Shown: positions 9,188 through 19,936 of the stretch, piece by piece
Position numbering within the stretch: the first letter of the stretch is position 1
Layout: every line of letters begins with the position of its first letter
DNA from: Harringtonia aguacate
Lineage: Eukaryota > Ascomycota > Sordariomycetes > Ophiostomatales > Ophiostomataceae
DNA length: 64,000 nt
NCBI GenBank assembly: GCA_014183095.1
Contig: JACCPH010000006.1
Location: 1-64,000, forward strand
Direction: 5' to 3'
The notes under the pieces: generated by a model
Databases searched by the model: none
What the model was told of the DNA's origin: nothing
Seen by the model: the letters and a program-made list of their open reading frames with translations, nothing else
Translations under genes and position numbers: made by a program

Positions 9188-11186
9188 CTACATGGCATAC
9201 CGAAAGTACGGGTTCTTCATGTCGGTGACGTCCTGCTCGCCCAGCTGCACGCCGATGCGCTCCTGCTCCTCTGAGGTGAGCCCACTGGCGGCGGCCTCGC
9301 GGTCGCGGCGGCGGTTCTCGCGCATGTACCACAGCCGCCACAGCACAATGACGAGCACCTCGAGGCCAAAGCACACGGAGCAGGCAATGGTGCCGCGGTA
9401 GTAGCGGGGGGCGTCGGACGTGCGGAAGACCTGCGTGCCGACCATGTTGCCGACGCAGTAGGCTATGAGGGTCAGCGACGAGACAGTGGTGCGCTTGGTG
9501 CGGCCGGCGACATTGGAGGTGACTGGTGGTCAGCATTGCTCGGCAGTAAAGGAGGAGGAGGAGGAGGAGGGGGGACTCACTGAAACTCCATCCCAGGAAG
9601 ATGGCCAGCGAAAAGACGACGCTGATGTTGAACATGGCCCACTTGAGCCACTTGTGATGCTCCGTGTTGGGCAGCAGCGACATGACGAGCATGGCGACAA
9701 ACGGCAGGATGCACGAGACGATCATGATATACATGCGCTGGTTCTGGAACTTTTGCACGTAAACGGCCGTGACGATGAAGACGACGACGTAGATGGCTGG
9801 CTGGTCAGCGAAGCAGAGGTACGAGCAAAGGGTTGAGCATACAATTCCGCGGGAGGCCGTAGAGCATCGACTGCCACGAGGTGAAGCCAAAGGTCACGTA
9901 GATGAGCGAGCTAAAGGTGGTAAAGGCTCTGAGAGTGTTAGCGGCGTCGCGTCGGCAGTGAGAAACAAGACGTACCCATTCGGAATGCACGACAGGAACG
10001 TGTTGAGAAAGCCAAAGTAGACCTGCGGGTCCCGGAAGCACTCCCGGAACTGCTCCCAGTCCCAGCGCTTGCCGATGGCGTCCTCGCTGATCTGGTTCTC
10101 CATGACGCGCATGATTCTGTCTTGTCAGCTTCTGTCTGTCTGTTTTGTTATGGGGGGCAACGCACGCAATCTTCTTCTCCTCTTCCGTGAGCCACATCGC
10201 CTTGTGTGGCGCGTCCAGGATAAAGTATGCAAACACGGCCCCCGCCAGCGTCAGCGAGCCCAGAAAGAGCGAAATGCAGCGCCAGGCGTCGATGCCGCCC
10301 ACGGCCGTCACGTGGCGCGCAATGCCGTACAGCATCAGGTTGCAGATGACGCTAAAGAGGCCCTCGGACGACTGCCAGAACAGCGACCGGTTGGCGTGCT
10401 CGCGCGTGCGGTAGTACGAGCCCGTGATCAGCAGGAAGCCGGGCGAGATGTTGCTCTCAAAGAAGCCCTGCAGCGCCCGGATGGCCATAAGCTGCGACCA
10501 GGTCTGGCAGGCGCTGACACAGAGGAGGCAGATGGCTGCGAGGTCAGCATGGACGCAGATGAAAGCTTTGTTGCCTTGTTTCACAAGTAGGTACGCACAC
10601 CAGCAGATAATGTACAGCGTCAGCACGCGGCCGATGCGGTACCTCTGCATGAGCCATGTCGACGGAAACTCGCCAAAGAGGTACGTGAGGTAGAAAATGG
10701 TCGTCAGCCACTGGTACTGCTGTCCGACCAGGTGCAGATCGGTTTGCATGCCAAAGAGCTGCAGTGGTGTTAGAGCGTGGATGTGACAATGCAAAAGCAA
10801 GCCGGATCGATGCTCACTGCCTGGATGCTGATGGACGTTTTGTCGGTCTGCTGGATGCCGTACATGAAGAACCTGGTCTGCGTCAGCCGTGGACATCCCA
10901 GTGGACATCTGCATAGGCTGCACAACTTGCATGATGGGAATCAGATAGCGGTCAATCTTTCTCGTCACCTGCTTGTACTGGGCCTCGGTGTACACTGCTC
11001 CGGTCAGCTTGCTCAGCTCGACGGCCCCAACACACCTCGCCTCGGCTTACTCGTCGTCTGGCCGGGACCCGTGCTGACCACCACCTCCAGGTCGGCCCCG
11101 TCTTTGACATCCATCGACTTCTTGTCGATGGAGGCCTGGTCCGGCTGGGGCGGCTCGGCCGGCGGTGTGGTCTCGTCTGCTGCCAT
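9188..11186 (-). CDS. MFS transporter of the Dal5/allantoate permease (anion:cation symporter) type, multi-exon
   Basis: A plasma-membrane carrier for organic anions, likely a nitrogenous or vitamin-like acid. It starts at 11186 (MAADETTPPAEPPQ) and ends at 9188 with NPYFRYAM. About eight short introns separate the exons. Readable pieces are KIDRYLIPIMQ, a short exon FFMYGIQQTDKTSI, GMQTDLHLVGQQYQWLTTIFYLTYLFGEFPSTWLMQR (N-terminal transmembrane helices), a long exon with RALQGFFESNISPGFLLITGSYY (a Dal5-family hallmark), and IYVVVFIVTAVYVQKFQNQR. The C-terminus has AYCVGNMVGTQVF and a charged cytoplasmic tail. About 12 membrane helices are expected. The promoter is shared with the divergent FAD enzyme at 11869. 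Substrate cannot be read from sequence. Confidence 0.87.
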
Positions 11187-11868
11187 TTTGTGCGGGTGGA
11201 AGGCTGGCCTTGTACTGGTCGATCTGCGTTGGATGCTAAAGCAGGGTGAAAGGGGACCCGGGTCTCAATTCTTTCAAGCTGCGGACCAAGAGTTATATCT
11301 TGACCGAGGAGACGCCTAGCTCGAGATTACGGCCTGGGGTAAGACCCATGATAGCCGTAGTGTTGGACAGAACCCCCTTGACCCCCCATTCCCAAATCTA
11401 CCCTTGCTGGTGGACTATGTGGATACGAGGCTGATAGATATGCAAGATAGCAGAAATGCTGTTGAAAAACTGTTACGTCCCATGTATCCCAGACCCGCCA
11501 CGCTTACCGTTTCGGCTGTCCACGCTGTACTTTGCACTTCACACGGGCTCTTCCGATCTCCCTCCAGGTCCAACTTTTGATTACCCCAGATTTTCACAGC
11601 CGGAATCACGCCCTTTTGGCCGACAATTCAGACGTGCCGCGCGGGCATCAGTCCGACGGCCGGCTGGAATGGCGTGTTGCTGCTCCTTGGCCGGGGCTCT
11701 TGCCCAGACGGTTGCGGTTTATAACAAGGACGCCTCGGCAGAGACGTCTAACCCCCACCCTCTGTCTATCGCCATTCTTTATCGTCTTCGTCCCAGTCGC
11801 TCCATCGCTCTATAGCTCAATCGCTCAATCGCCCAACCGCTCTATCGTCTATCGCCCCCCAAACCACC
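11187..11868. promoter_or_regulatory. Shared divergent promoter region, permease and FAD oxidoreductase
   Basis: A 682-bp interval between two divergent start codons (11186 minus, 11869 plus). The right end has repeated TCGCTC/TCTATCG and pyrimidine-rich stretches just before the plus-strand ATG, typical of fungal 5' leaders. No specific factor site is claimed. Confidence 0.5.
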
Positions 11869-13375
11869 ATGTCCGCCCAAGACCCCCTGCCTGTCCCAGG
11901 CTCGACTAGCTCATTTTGGCGGACGGAGCTGCACGACCTCGACAGCCACCGCACGACCCCCAACCTGCCGGAAAACAGCGATATTGTCATTGTGGGTGCG
12001 GGCTTTGCCGGCGCCGCGCTCGCGTACTTTCTCTACAGCGACAACCCGGCGCCGCCCTCGGTGACCATCCTGGAGGCGCGGGAGGCGTGCTCGGGCGCCA
12101 CTGCGCGAAACGGTAGGCAAGGGTGAGGGTGAGGGTGGTTGTCCTCTGACCTGCTTGTTGCTGACTAAGCAGGCGGCCACATGAAGCCCGACGTCTACTT
12201 CAACGTGCCCAAGTACATCCGCAAGTACGGTGTCAAGGCGGCGGTCGAGGTGGCGAATTTCGAGGCGTCGCAGGTGTTTGCGGTCAAGGAGCTGGTGGAA
12301 AAGGAAAAGATCGACTGCGAGTTCACGCTGACGCGGGCCTGCGACGCCACGCTGGACGAAGGGCTGGCCCGCGAGACCGAGGCGGCGTTCCACGCGCTGG
12401 CGGTGTCGGGCGTGGCCAACCTGGCCGACGTGCACTTTACGCCGCGGGCGGCGGCCGAGCGCGTGTCGGGCGTCAAGGGCGCGCTGACGTGCTTCACCTT
12501 TACGGCCGGCCACGTGTGGCCCTACAAGATGGTCATGCACCTGCTGCAGCGCATCGTCGACCAGGGCGCCAACCTGCAGACGCACACGCCCGTGACCCAG
12601 ATCTCGGAGACGCCCCTGCCCGACGGCCGCTGGCTCGTCACCACGCCGCGCGGCTCCATCAAGGCCCGCAAGGTCCTCCTGGCCACCAACGGCTACACGG
12701 CCACGCTGGCGCCGCAGTTCAAGAACCACATTGTGCCGGTGCGCGGCATCTGCAGCCGCATCAAGGTGCCTGAGGGCAGCAACGGGACCAACGCCAAGGC
12801 GGCGCCCTTTCTGCCCCAGACCTACAGCATCCGCCACGGGCCCGCCATGTACGACTACCTCATCCCGCGCAACGACGGCAGCATCATTGTGGGCGGCGCC
12901 AAGCCGCTCTTCTGGGCCGACCGCTCGCACTGGTACGACGTCGCCGACGACAGCAAGCTCATCGAGCCGGCCGTGCCCTACTTTGACAACCTCATGCAGC
13001 GCACCTTTATCGGCTGGGAGGACAGCGGCGCCTACGCCGACAAGGTGTGGACGGGGAGTACGTTTTTTTTTTTCTCTCCCTTTTTCCCCTTCACGCAAGT
13101 ACTGACGATCAGTCATGGGCTGGAGCTCCGACTTTATGCCGTACATTGGCGAGGTGCCCGACAAACCGGGCCAGTTCATCCTGGCCGGCTTCTCCGGCCA
13201 CGGCATGCCGCTCATTCTGCTGTCGGCCAAGGCGGTGGCGCAGATGGCCCGGGACAGCATCCCATTTGAGCAGACGGGCGTGCCGTCCGTCTTCAAGGCC
13301 ACCAAGGAGCGGCTGGCGAGCACCAAGAACGAGATCATCGACGGCCACGACGCAGAGAACAAGGCGAGGCTGTAG
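11869..13375 (+). CDS. FAD-dependent amine/amino-acid oxidase (DAO family)
   Basis: A 463-residue flavoenzyme of the D-amino-acid oxidase/glycine oxidase fold, close in type to gamma-glutamylputrescine oxidases; it would oxidise an amine with O2. Exons are 11869-12112, 12173-13057 and 13113-13375, with introns of 60 and 55 bp. The N-terminal dinucleotide-binding motif is DIVIVGAGFAGAALAY followed by VTILEA and CSGATARNGGH, split by intron 1. The central part has HVWPYKMVMHLLQ and KVLLATNGYTATLAP. The C-terminal FAD-contact region is WSSDFMPYIGEVP and FSGHGMPLI. No signal peptide is visible. It is divergent from a Dal5-type permease, which suggests uptake and oxidation of the same class of compound. 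The substrate is inferred, not shown. Confidence 0.88.
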
Positions 13376-13527
13376 GGGGTAGAGCGCGCAGGTTGTTATA
13401 AATAGTACATCCAGTGCTCCCTCTTGTGCGGCTTTCAACTTTTGTTGGTATCTCTCCTCACTAGTCTGGGAAAATTGTAAAAAAAAAATATGGCTGCGAT
13501 TGATTATGCGTCCAATTTTCATTGTCT

Positions 13528-14378
13528 TTACTTCTTGCCGGAATAGGAAATAATCGCGTCTGCCATGCCTGGAAGGTCTTCTGCCGTCACATCCATCTCG
13601 CCAAAGATGTCGGTGCACGGCTCCTTTTCCCAGGCAGACACCCACGCACTCTTGAAGCTGTTTCTGTCAGTGGTTTTTTTAGTTGTAATATTCCAAAGTT
13701 CGGCACTCACCCGCACTGCCGCGCACCCGCGGCGTCCCAGGCGTGCGCCGCCGCAAACCACACGTCCCGGTTCGCCTCGGGAAACTTGTCGAGAATGTGC
13801 TTGTAGGCCGCGGGCGAGGGCTTGCCCACGCCGACCGTGTCGCACGAGACAAAGTTGTGCGGCGGCACGGCGGCGCCGCCCGCCGCCAAGTACCCGGCCA
13901 CGCGCGTCGTGTCGCCCGACGTCAGCGCCCACACGGTGAAGCCGGCGGCGCGCAGCTTCGCAAAGCAGGCCAGCAGGCCCTCGCGCGGCTGCAGCGTCGA
14001 GCGGTAGACCCCGAGCAGGGCGTCGCGGTCGGCGTCGCTGGCCAGGGCGCGCGGGTCGGCCACGCCGGCATGCCACAGCGTGCGGTAAAAGATGGCGCCG
14101 AGCACGTCAAAGGCCTTGACGTACTGGCCCGTCAGCGACAGGTACGTATACTCTTTTTCGGCGGCCTCGATCCAGGCGTAGCCAAAGATGCGCGGGCCGA
14201 TGCAGCGGGCGCGCAGGCGGTCGCCGAGGCGGGCCTCGATGGCGTCGAAAAAGGCCTCGTACGTGATGCAGGTGCCTGGCTTGTGTCAGCGGCACGGCTT
14301 TAATCGGGGGGTGAAGCTGCATCTGCATCATGGCATACCGACAATGTCAAACACGACATGCTTGTTTGGTGTGGCCAT
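13528..14378 (-). CDS. HAD-superfamily hydrolase, haloacid dehalogenase type II-like
   Basis: A 246-residue hydrolase with three exons: 14378-14339 (first 40 nt), 14275-13711 and 13663-13528. The nucleophile region is HVVFDIVGTC, split by intron 1. Motif II is VWALTSGDTTR, motif III contains Lys in DTVGVGKPSPAAY, and the motif IV region is WFAAAHAWDAAGARQCG. This is the arrangement of L-2-haloacid dehalogenases, which act on 2-halo-acids through an Asp ester. Fungal relatives are often of unknown natural substrate. It faces the FAD oxidase tail to tail, with about 150 bp between the stops. Confidence 0.86.
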
Positions 14379-14585
14379 GTTGGGCGGAGGATGTGGTTGG
14401 CTGGGAGCTACGGCCGGATGAGCGAACTCAAATGTGAGCGGCACCTTCCGGGAGTCTTCACTTTTACAATCAGACCACAGCTCTGGTCAAGACGAGAGCA
14501 TGTTGCCCGCTTCGAAGCCTTGTTCGCAGCTCAACATTCCGTTGCCGGCGGGGGGGCCACAAAGGCGTCATCGGGACGTCGGTGG

Positions 14586-14775
14586 AATGCGACAGGAAGT
14601 CTGGCGTGGGCGGAGAACTCCAGCGGGGGTGATGGGACCAGAAACGGTGGTGAATTGCCGTATTATACGTTACAGTGGATCAGCAACGGCTTCCGTAGAA
14701 TCGTAGTCGATAAGCTGCAAAATGCGATCGATTACAGCTCAAATCCGGTAAGGCAAATTTGCGGATTTGCCGTGA
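14586..14775 (+). repeat. Dispersed repeat, copy 1 (about 190 bp)
   Basis: The shared stretches GCGACAGGAAGT, GGCGGAGAACTCCAGCG and AAAATGCGATCG occur in the same order and at similar spacing in a second copy at 18325-18515. The copies are clearly diverged and in direct orientation. They lie on either side of the ATPase-like pseudogene. Nature unknown: an old short transposable element or a duplicated regulatory region are both possible. Confidence 0.7.
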
Positions 14776-16211
14776 TAACAGCAGAGGCATAATGCTACCA
14801 CTTTGCCTTTCGGCAGTTATTCTCGGTTTCCAAAAAGTGAGAGCCACAGCACCACCGTCATCGCGGACTTCACCGCGGTGATTATCACAGCAGACGGGCC
14901 ATAAAGACGTTTACATCTACACAGGACGGTGGCCAGCATCGATCAACGACATCTCTACGCAGATGCTCTTGTGTGTTGCCTGCACATCTCTGGTGGTCGC
15001 CCACAACTACCGACACACCCTCCTGTCAATGGTCTCTGCCCTGTATTTTCTGATGGCTATGACCTGCCAGAGCTTGACGGGTATGGTCACGTCCCCCATG
15101 AGCAAGCAGACGTTGTAGAACACAGGACGCGTATCGCCGTATGCCATGCTCGAGACCTGTGAGGGTAGAATCCATCCCACGGGCTAGAGATACAGGCTTG
15201 CATCGTTTTTATCGAGCATAGAAAGCTTCTTTGCTGGAGGTTGCCACAATTGGACGGCACACGAAACGGGGGGTAGTTCTGTCTGGTGATGCCGGAGGGC
15301 TGGCCCTAAACAGCAAGCGCCGACATGGCCAAAGTCTTGATATCCCGCCACGCCCAGGTATATCCTGCTCAAGCTATCCTGACGTAATCATGTTGTATAC
15401 GCTGTCCATAGGTGGGTGGGATGGAACCCATCGTCTGAACGACGTCGTATCGAGGTTGTCTGCGACAAGTCGATGATGTCATGCTCGAAAACTGACTGGG
15501 GAATAACGCATGTGACCGGTGCCGAAGGCGTTAGCAAATGGTGACTGCTACTAGGCCGAAGCTCTGAGAGAAGTGTTAGACATGCTTGGGGAGTGATTTG
15601 ACGGGCTCGAACGACTGGGAGTTGCAGATCATTGGACATGGCATATCTCTGTCGCTGTAACCTCTGTGCACATTGGCTGCATCTTCTTTCTGGTGAGTCT
15701 GCTGACGGTCGTTTGTAGCTGCAGCTTCTGAACCGATTAGTAGCACGGCGTTTGACCACCAAATCGGTTGGTCTCGTCTCGCAGAGAGCGGATAGTACTC
15801 AAAACACTGGGTGCCTAGCAAACAAGTCGGTGGCAGTGGTGATATTGGCCGGAAGTTCAAAGCGTTTGCCACAACGACGGTGGCTATTCATTGCAAACGT
15901 CACCAACAGCTCAGCAGGGTGAGGACAAAAAAGGTGGTGGAACGTAAGGTACTAATCGGCCCTTGAAGCTGGTAGTTTCGAAGATTCGATTCTGTCTCGT
16001 TACTGTATCTTACGTATTAAGTCTTAACGACCCCAGATTTTAGCCGCCTTTTCAGCACTTCCCTTGGCACAATTCACTGGTTCCAAGAGAGTGGATTTTT
16101 CACGGCTTTTTGTGTTGCACAATCTAGTCTAATTCACTTTCAATTTCATAATGCCTTCCGAGTACAGCATCACGACAATCAAACTACTCTCAATACAGCA
16201 ACGAAACAGAC
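14776..16211. other. Gene-poor stretch within the degenerate island
   Basis: No open frame here has protein-like composition beyond short chance frames, and no RNA gene is recognisable. It is less GC-rich than the flanking genes. The end may hold the old promoter of the pseudogene that starts at 16212. Confidence 0.5.
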
Positions 16212-18132
16212 ATGACAGACTACCTCGAAGATCCCACATGGTGGCGCCGTGTTTCCTCGGCTGCCGAGTTGTGTGCCAAGGTGGGCTTCGGCCCAATTAC
16301 GACGAACTTTGTGATCGAAACGATAGCCTCCCTAGGAGGAGTTGTGAATGAGGCTACTGTGAGCAGATGCGCGAACCGCTGCATCACCCATCTCTTCGAC
16401 GAGGTTCCGATTCCGAGGGCTTTGGCCGCAGCACGCCATCGAGATTTGGACCAGTTTGTAAAGGCCTGGGTCGTCCTGTGAAAAAAAAAAAAAAATACGA
16501 CAACCCGTATTACCTCTCAGTTTCTTTTCAGCAAGAAGCCAGAGAGCTGGCCCTGTCTCTGTTCGCTGCCAAAGTGGATTCTCAGCAATACACGCGAGCG
16601 ACGGAAGCATTTAGTCGCACAGAGAGAGCCGATTCCAATGGAAAGCATGCCAGCCAATGCGTCTTGTCGGTCCTGATGAGCCAGTATGCACAGCTCTCCA
16701 CGGCGAGCGACCAGTACCTGGCGCCGTATTCGACCATTGTTGGCCCATCGGGGATAGGAAAGTCGTTTGCAGTGAGACAGATGGCCATTCGATACGGCAT
16801 CTACGTGGCTTATTCGAATCTGGCGTCAAGTGACAGCATGGGATTTCCACGCCCTGTCACCATGGGCCAGACGCCGCTCGACAACATGAGCATACCCAGC
16901 GACCAGTTGTGAGAGACGTACCTGTAAAACCAGGTCAGGCTTGTAAACTTCTGCAAAGAGGTGAGGATAACGGCTGGGGGCCTTTTCGAACTGCTCACGT
17001 GTAACAGCAGCGAGGTTGCAAACATGCGCAACGCGCTACAAAGCCATTTTTGGCACGGCCGCAGTCGACCCAGTCGTCATACGCAAGCTGCTCCATCCTA
17101 CCAAAGCTCGCCTTCGAGAACTAGGGCTGAACGTGCACCCGAGTTCGCCTCTCGAGGGCAATACACGACCCGTTATCGTCTGCTTCGACGAGGCGAGGAC
17201 TCTCCTGGAAGAGGGGACAAATTACATTTTTCAAACCTTGCGACAGGCAGCCAGACGCGCTGTCAAAGGTGACAATATAAAAGAGGGAAAGGAAAACAAG
17301 ACCCCTTTCTTCGTCGTTTTACTCGATACGACTTTGAAGTTGAATGATTTTACGTATCTGGGCCGGTATGACCACAGCACAACGCAACGTCGGACATACG
17401 CTTCCACAACATCGTTGTGGATGAGTGTCACTACGTTAGGCATACGGACTCGACAAATCACATCTTGGTCAGTCTGCTATTCCGATCCGGGTGTCCGGCG
17501 GCCGCTTGTCTCTTCTCTTGATCCAGGTCAAAACCAGTCAGGATGACAGCCTCACACCGGGCCTAAAGCTATACATGAAAGAGGCCACCCAAAAGGCCGA
17601 GGCGGCTTTGGGGCTCTCCGAAGAGCTGCATGGCATCATCAGCCTTGTCATGTGCTTGCGTACTTCTGACGATCCTCATTGTTCTGTCATTGTGCTGCCG
17701 GCCCGCCAGACGGTACGTGTCACGAGGAGCAAGGGCAAGGACAAGAGCACAGGCAAGGCCGCAGCCCGGGTCACGTCTAAGGGAGAGGGGAAGGGAAAGG
17801 AGGAAGCAAATGAGGTTGTGGCTCCCGAGCCAGCGCAGCTGCTAGGACTAATCTTTGGTCTCAATGCAGCCGTTTACCCATGCATGAAGGCGCCGAATGC
17901 AGCAGGGCTCCAGACGATATCGGGGCTCGAATTAGGGCCATAGGGGCTAGAAGAGATGTGCGACCTCCTCGCACGTCTTTTGGAACAATGGCCGAATGCA
18001 TATGCGGAGGAGGGCATGCAGTCATCCTACGCACGGAAGCTCCTGGACCCCTTTAACGATCTGCATAAGGCTGTTCGGGGATGTGGCGAGGACACACTCA
18101 TGCAGGATCAAGAGCTAGGGAGAGATGACTGA
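16212..18132 (+). pseudogene. Degenerate P-loop ATPase with REase-like C-terminus (RHS/Crinkler-like family)
   Basis: A once-long gene now broken. Exon 1 (16212-16457, MTDYLEDPTWWRRV...) joins in frame across a 74-bp intron to 16532. The Walker A motif is IVGPSGIGKSF. In-frame stops follow at 16910 (TGA) and 16925 (TAA), then LVNFCKEVRITAGGLFELLTC in the same frame. Near 17010-17035 the frame shifts by +1 to a Walker B-like PVIVCFDEAR. A second shift leads to LLLIQVKTSQDD near 17520, which resembles the Q/E-x-K motif of restriction-endonuclease-like folds. A TAG at 17941 and a final TGA at 18130 follow. Known P-loop NTPase plus REase proteins of this layout form the widespread eukaryotic CR/RHS-type effector class; the match is by motif order only. 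CAG-to-TAG and CAA-to-TAA changes would fit repeat-induced point mutation. Confidence 0.7.
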
Positions 18133-18324
18133 GCCGTGCATCTGCGGGCAGCTTGCCATTGGCAGACCGTGTGTGCGCCACAGGTTGAGGAGCGAAAAAT
18201 GTCGGCCGTATCGGACAGGAAGTCCTTCATACTTAATGATAGCTTTCTATTAATTATTCGAAAAACTTCATTCATCCATCCAATATTACCAGCACGAGCC
18301 TTGACAGGGTCCTAGGCTGTCGGT

Positions 18325-18515
18325 CAAAGGCGACAGGAAGTCGCATATTGGCGGAGAACTCCAGCGAGGAGCAGGGAGACTACAGTGGCCAATTGTCGTG
18401 CTTGTAAACATCGCAGTAGACCGCCAACGCCTCCGCAGAAACCCGCCCGACAAGCTGGAAAATGCGATCGCTTACAGGTCGAAAGCAGTAATAAGGGAAT
18501 TTTTCGGATTCGCCG
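18325..18515 (+). repeat. Dispersed repeat, copy 2
   Basis: Direct-orientation partner of 14586-14775, sharing GCGACAGGAAGT, GGCGGAGAACTCCAGCG, AAGCTG and AAAATGCGATCG in collinear order. It lies about 190 bp downstream of the last stop of the broken ATPase-like gene. Confidence 0.7.
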
Positions 18516-18680
18516 CACAGACCCTGTGAAATTGAACGGCGGCATTTCTACACGCTGCACAGCACTTATCCGGGCGTGTCACTGGGTGCTTACAGCGTGA
18601 ATATCCACTGAAGGAATTGCCGTGTATGGAACTCTATGGCTCCCTATCTTCCCCTCCAGCTCAGCCCCCCCCCCTCCAGC

Positions 18681-19936
18681 TCAGGCCCCCAGCGCCAGCA
18701 GTGACGTCACCGTGTCGCGGATGCTCTCCTTGAGCGGCTTGAACTGGATGCCCAGCACCTTTTGCGCCCGCGTGTTGTCGTAGCCGTAGACGTCGGTGGG
18801 CAGATCCTCCTGGAGGTTCTCCTTGGGCAGGCGGGCCGCCAGCTCCGGGTGCGTCTCGCGGATAATGTCGACAATCATCTTGCCCGAGTAGTGGCCGGCG
18901 GTGATGAAGAAGCGCTGGCCGCCGGCCTCGGGCACCTCGAGGGCGCGCACGTGGGCGAGGGCGAGGTCGCGCACGTCGGTGAAGAGGGAGGAGCCCGTGG
19001 GCGAGAGAAGGGTGTCGTCGGCGTGCTTGCCCTGGACGAGGTCGCGGATGCGCTGGTTGGACGTGTTGAGGCTGGCGAGGCTGGCGAGGTGGTGCTCGAG
19101 CGGCCCGTAGACGAGCGGCGGACACATGGTGGCCAGGTCAAAGTTGGGCTTCTCCTGGGCGACAAAGTCCCAGCCGGCCTTTTCGGCAAACGTCTGCGGG
19201 TGGGCGGGCCTGTCAGCGGAGGGCTCTCAAGAGAGTTCTCGACGCTCACTCCGGGCTGCTTACCTTGCTTCCGCGGTACGTCTTCTTGGTGTTCGTGGTG
19301 GCCTCCTCCCATGTGACCGGATTCCAGCAGGACTCGTCGTACACCTTGGGCGAGGGTTCCTGGACCATGGCGGCAAAGGACGATGTGATGACAACGCGCT
19401 TGACCGTGGGGGCGTACGCCTTGATGGCCTTGAGAATGCCGCCGGTTCCCTTCATGGCCGGATCGAGCACGTCCTTGACGGGATCCTCGAAGCTGGTCGG
19501 GAACGGTGAGGCCGTGTGGATGACATAGTCAAACGGAGGATCTGATCGGATGGCCTGGAAAATCAGCTTTGTTTACATTTGCACATCAGCAGAGAGCAGT
19601 CTTACCTCGTCGAAAGCGCCGTCCTTGGCAATGTCGCTCACAATCACATACGACAGCTTGCCCTTGCCATCGCTGTCATGAGCCTTGAGGATCTGGTCGC
19701 CCTTGGCAGCTGAGCGCACCGTCGTGACCACTGTGTAGCTGCAGAGGATGGCAAGCACCGCAGTTAATTCATTGCACCTTGGGAGACCAATGCGCAGAGC
19801 ACTTACCCGCGATCCAGCAACACCTTCAGCACATGGGCTGCGATGAACCCGCTGCCTCCTGGTCGGCTGTTAGCTAGTCTCTTGCTTCCGCATCGTGGTG
19901 GTTTGTCATCTTGCCTGTCAAAAGCACCTTGGCCAT
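18681..19936 (-). CDS. NAD(P)-dependent extended SDR (dihydroflavonol reductase/GRE2-like)
   Basis: A cytosolic reductase of aldehydes or ketones. The start is at 19936 with MAKVLLT joined across a GC-AG intron (donor AG/GCAAG at 19914) to exon 2 at 19858, giving the Rossmann motif TGGSGFIAAHV. The next exons carry YTVVTTVRS, SDIAKDGAFDE and the exon with VKRVVITSSFAAM. The catalytic Tyr-x-x-x-Lys is KTYRGSK. The C-terminal exon (MCPPLVYGP ... RDLALAHVRAL) contains the typical substrate-domain motifs and ends at 18681. It is divergently transcribed from the GABA aminotransferase. Substrate unknown; a role in reducing an aldehyde made by its neighbours is only a guess. Confidence 0.88.

Noticed and set aside
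14586..18515. Interpretation of the direct repeats as LTRs of a retrotransposon
   Set aside because: They lack TG...CA ends and target duplications that I can see, the copies are strongly diverged, and the sequence between them has no reverse transcriptase or integrase.
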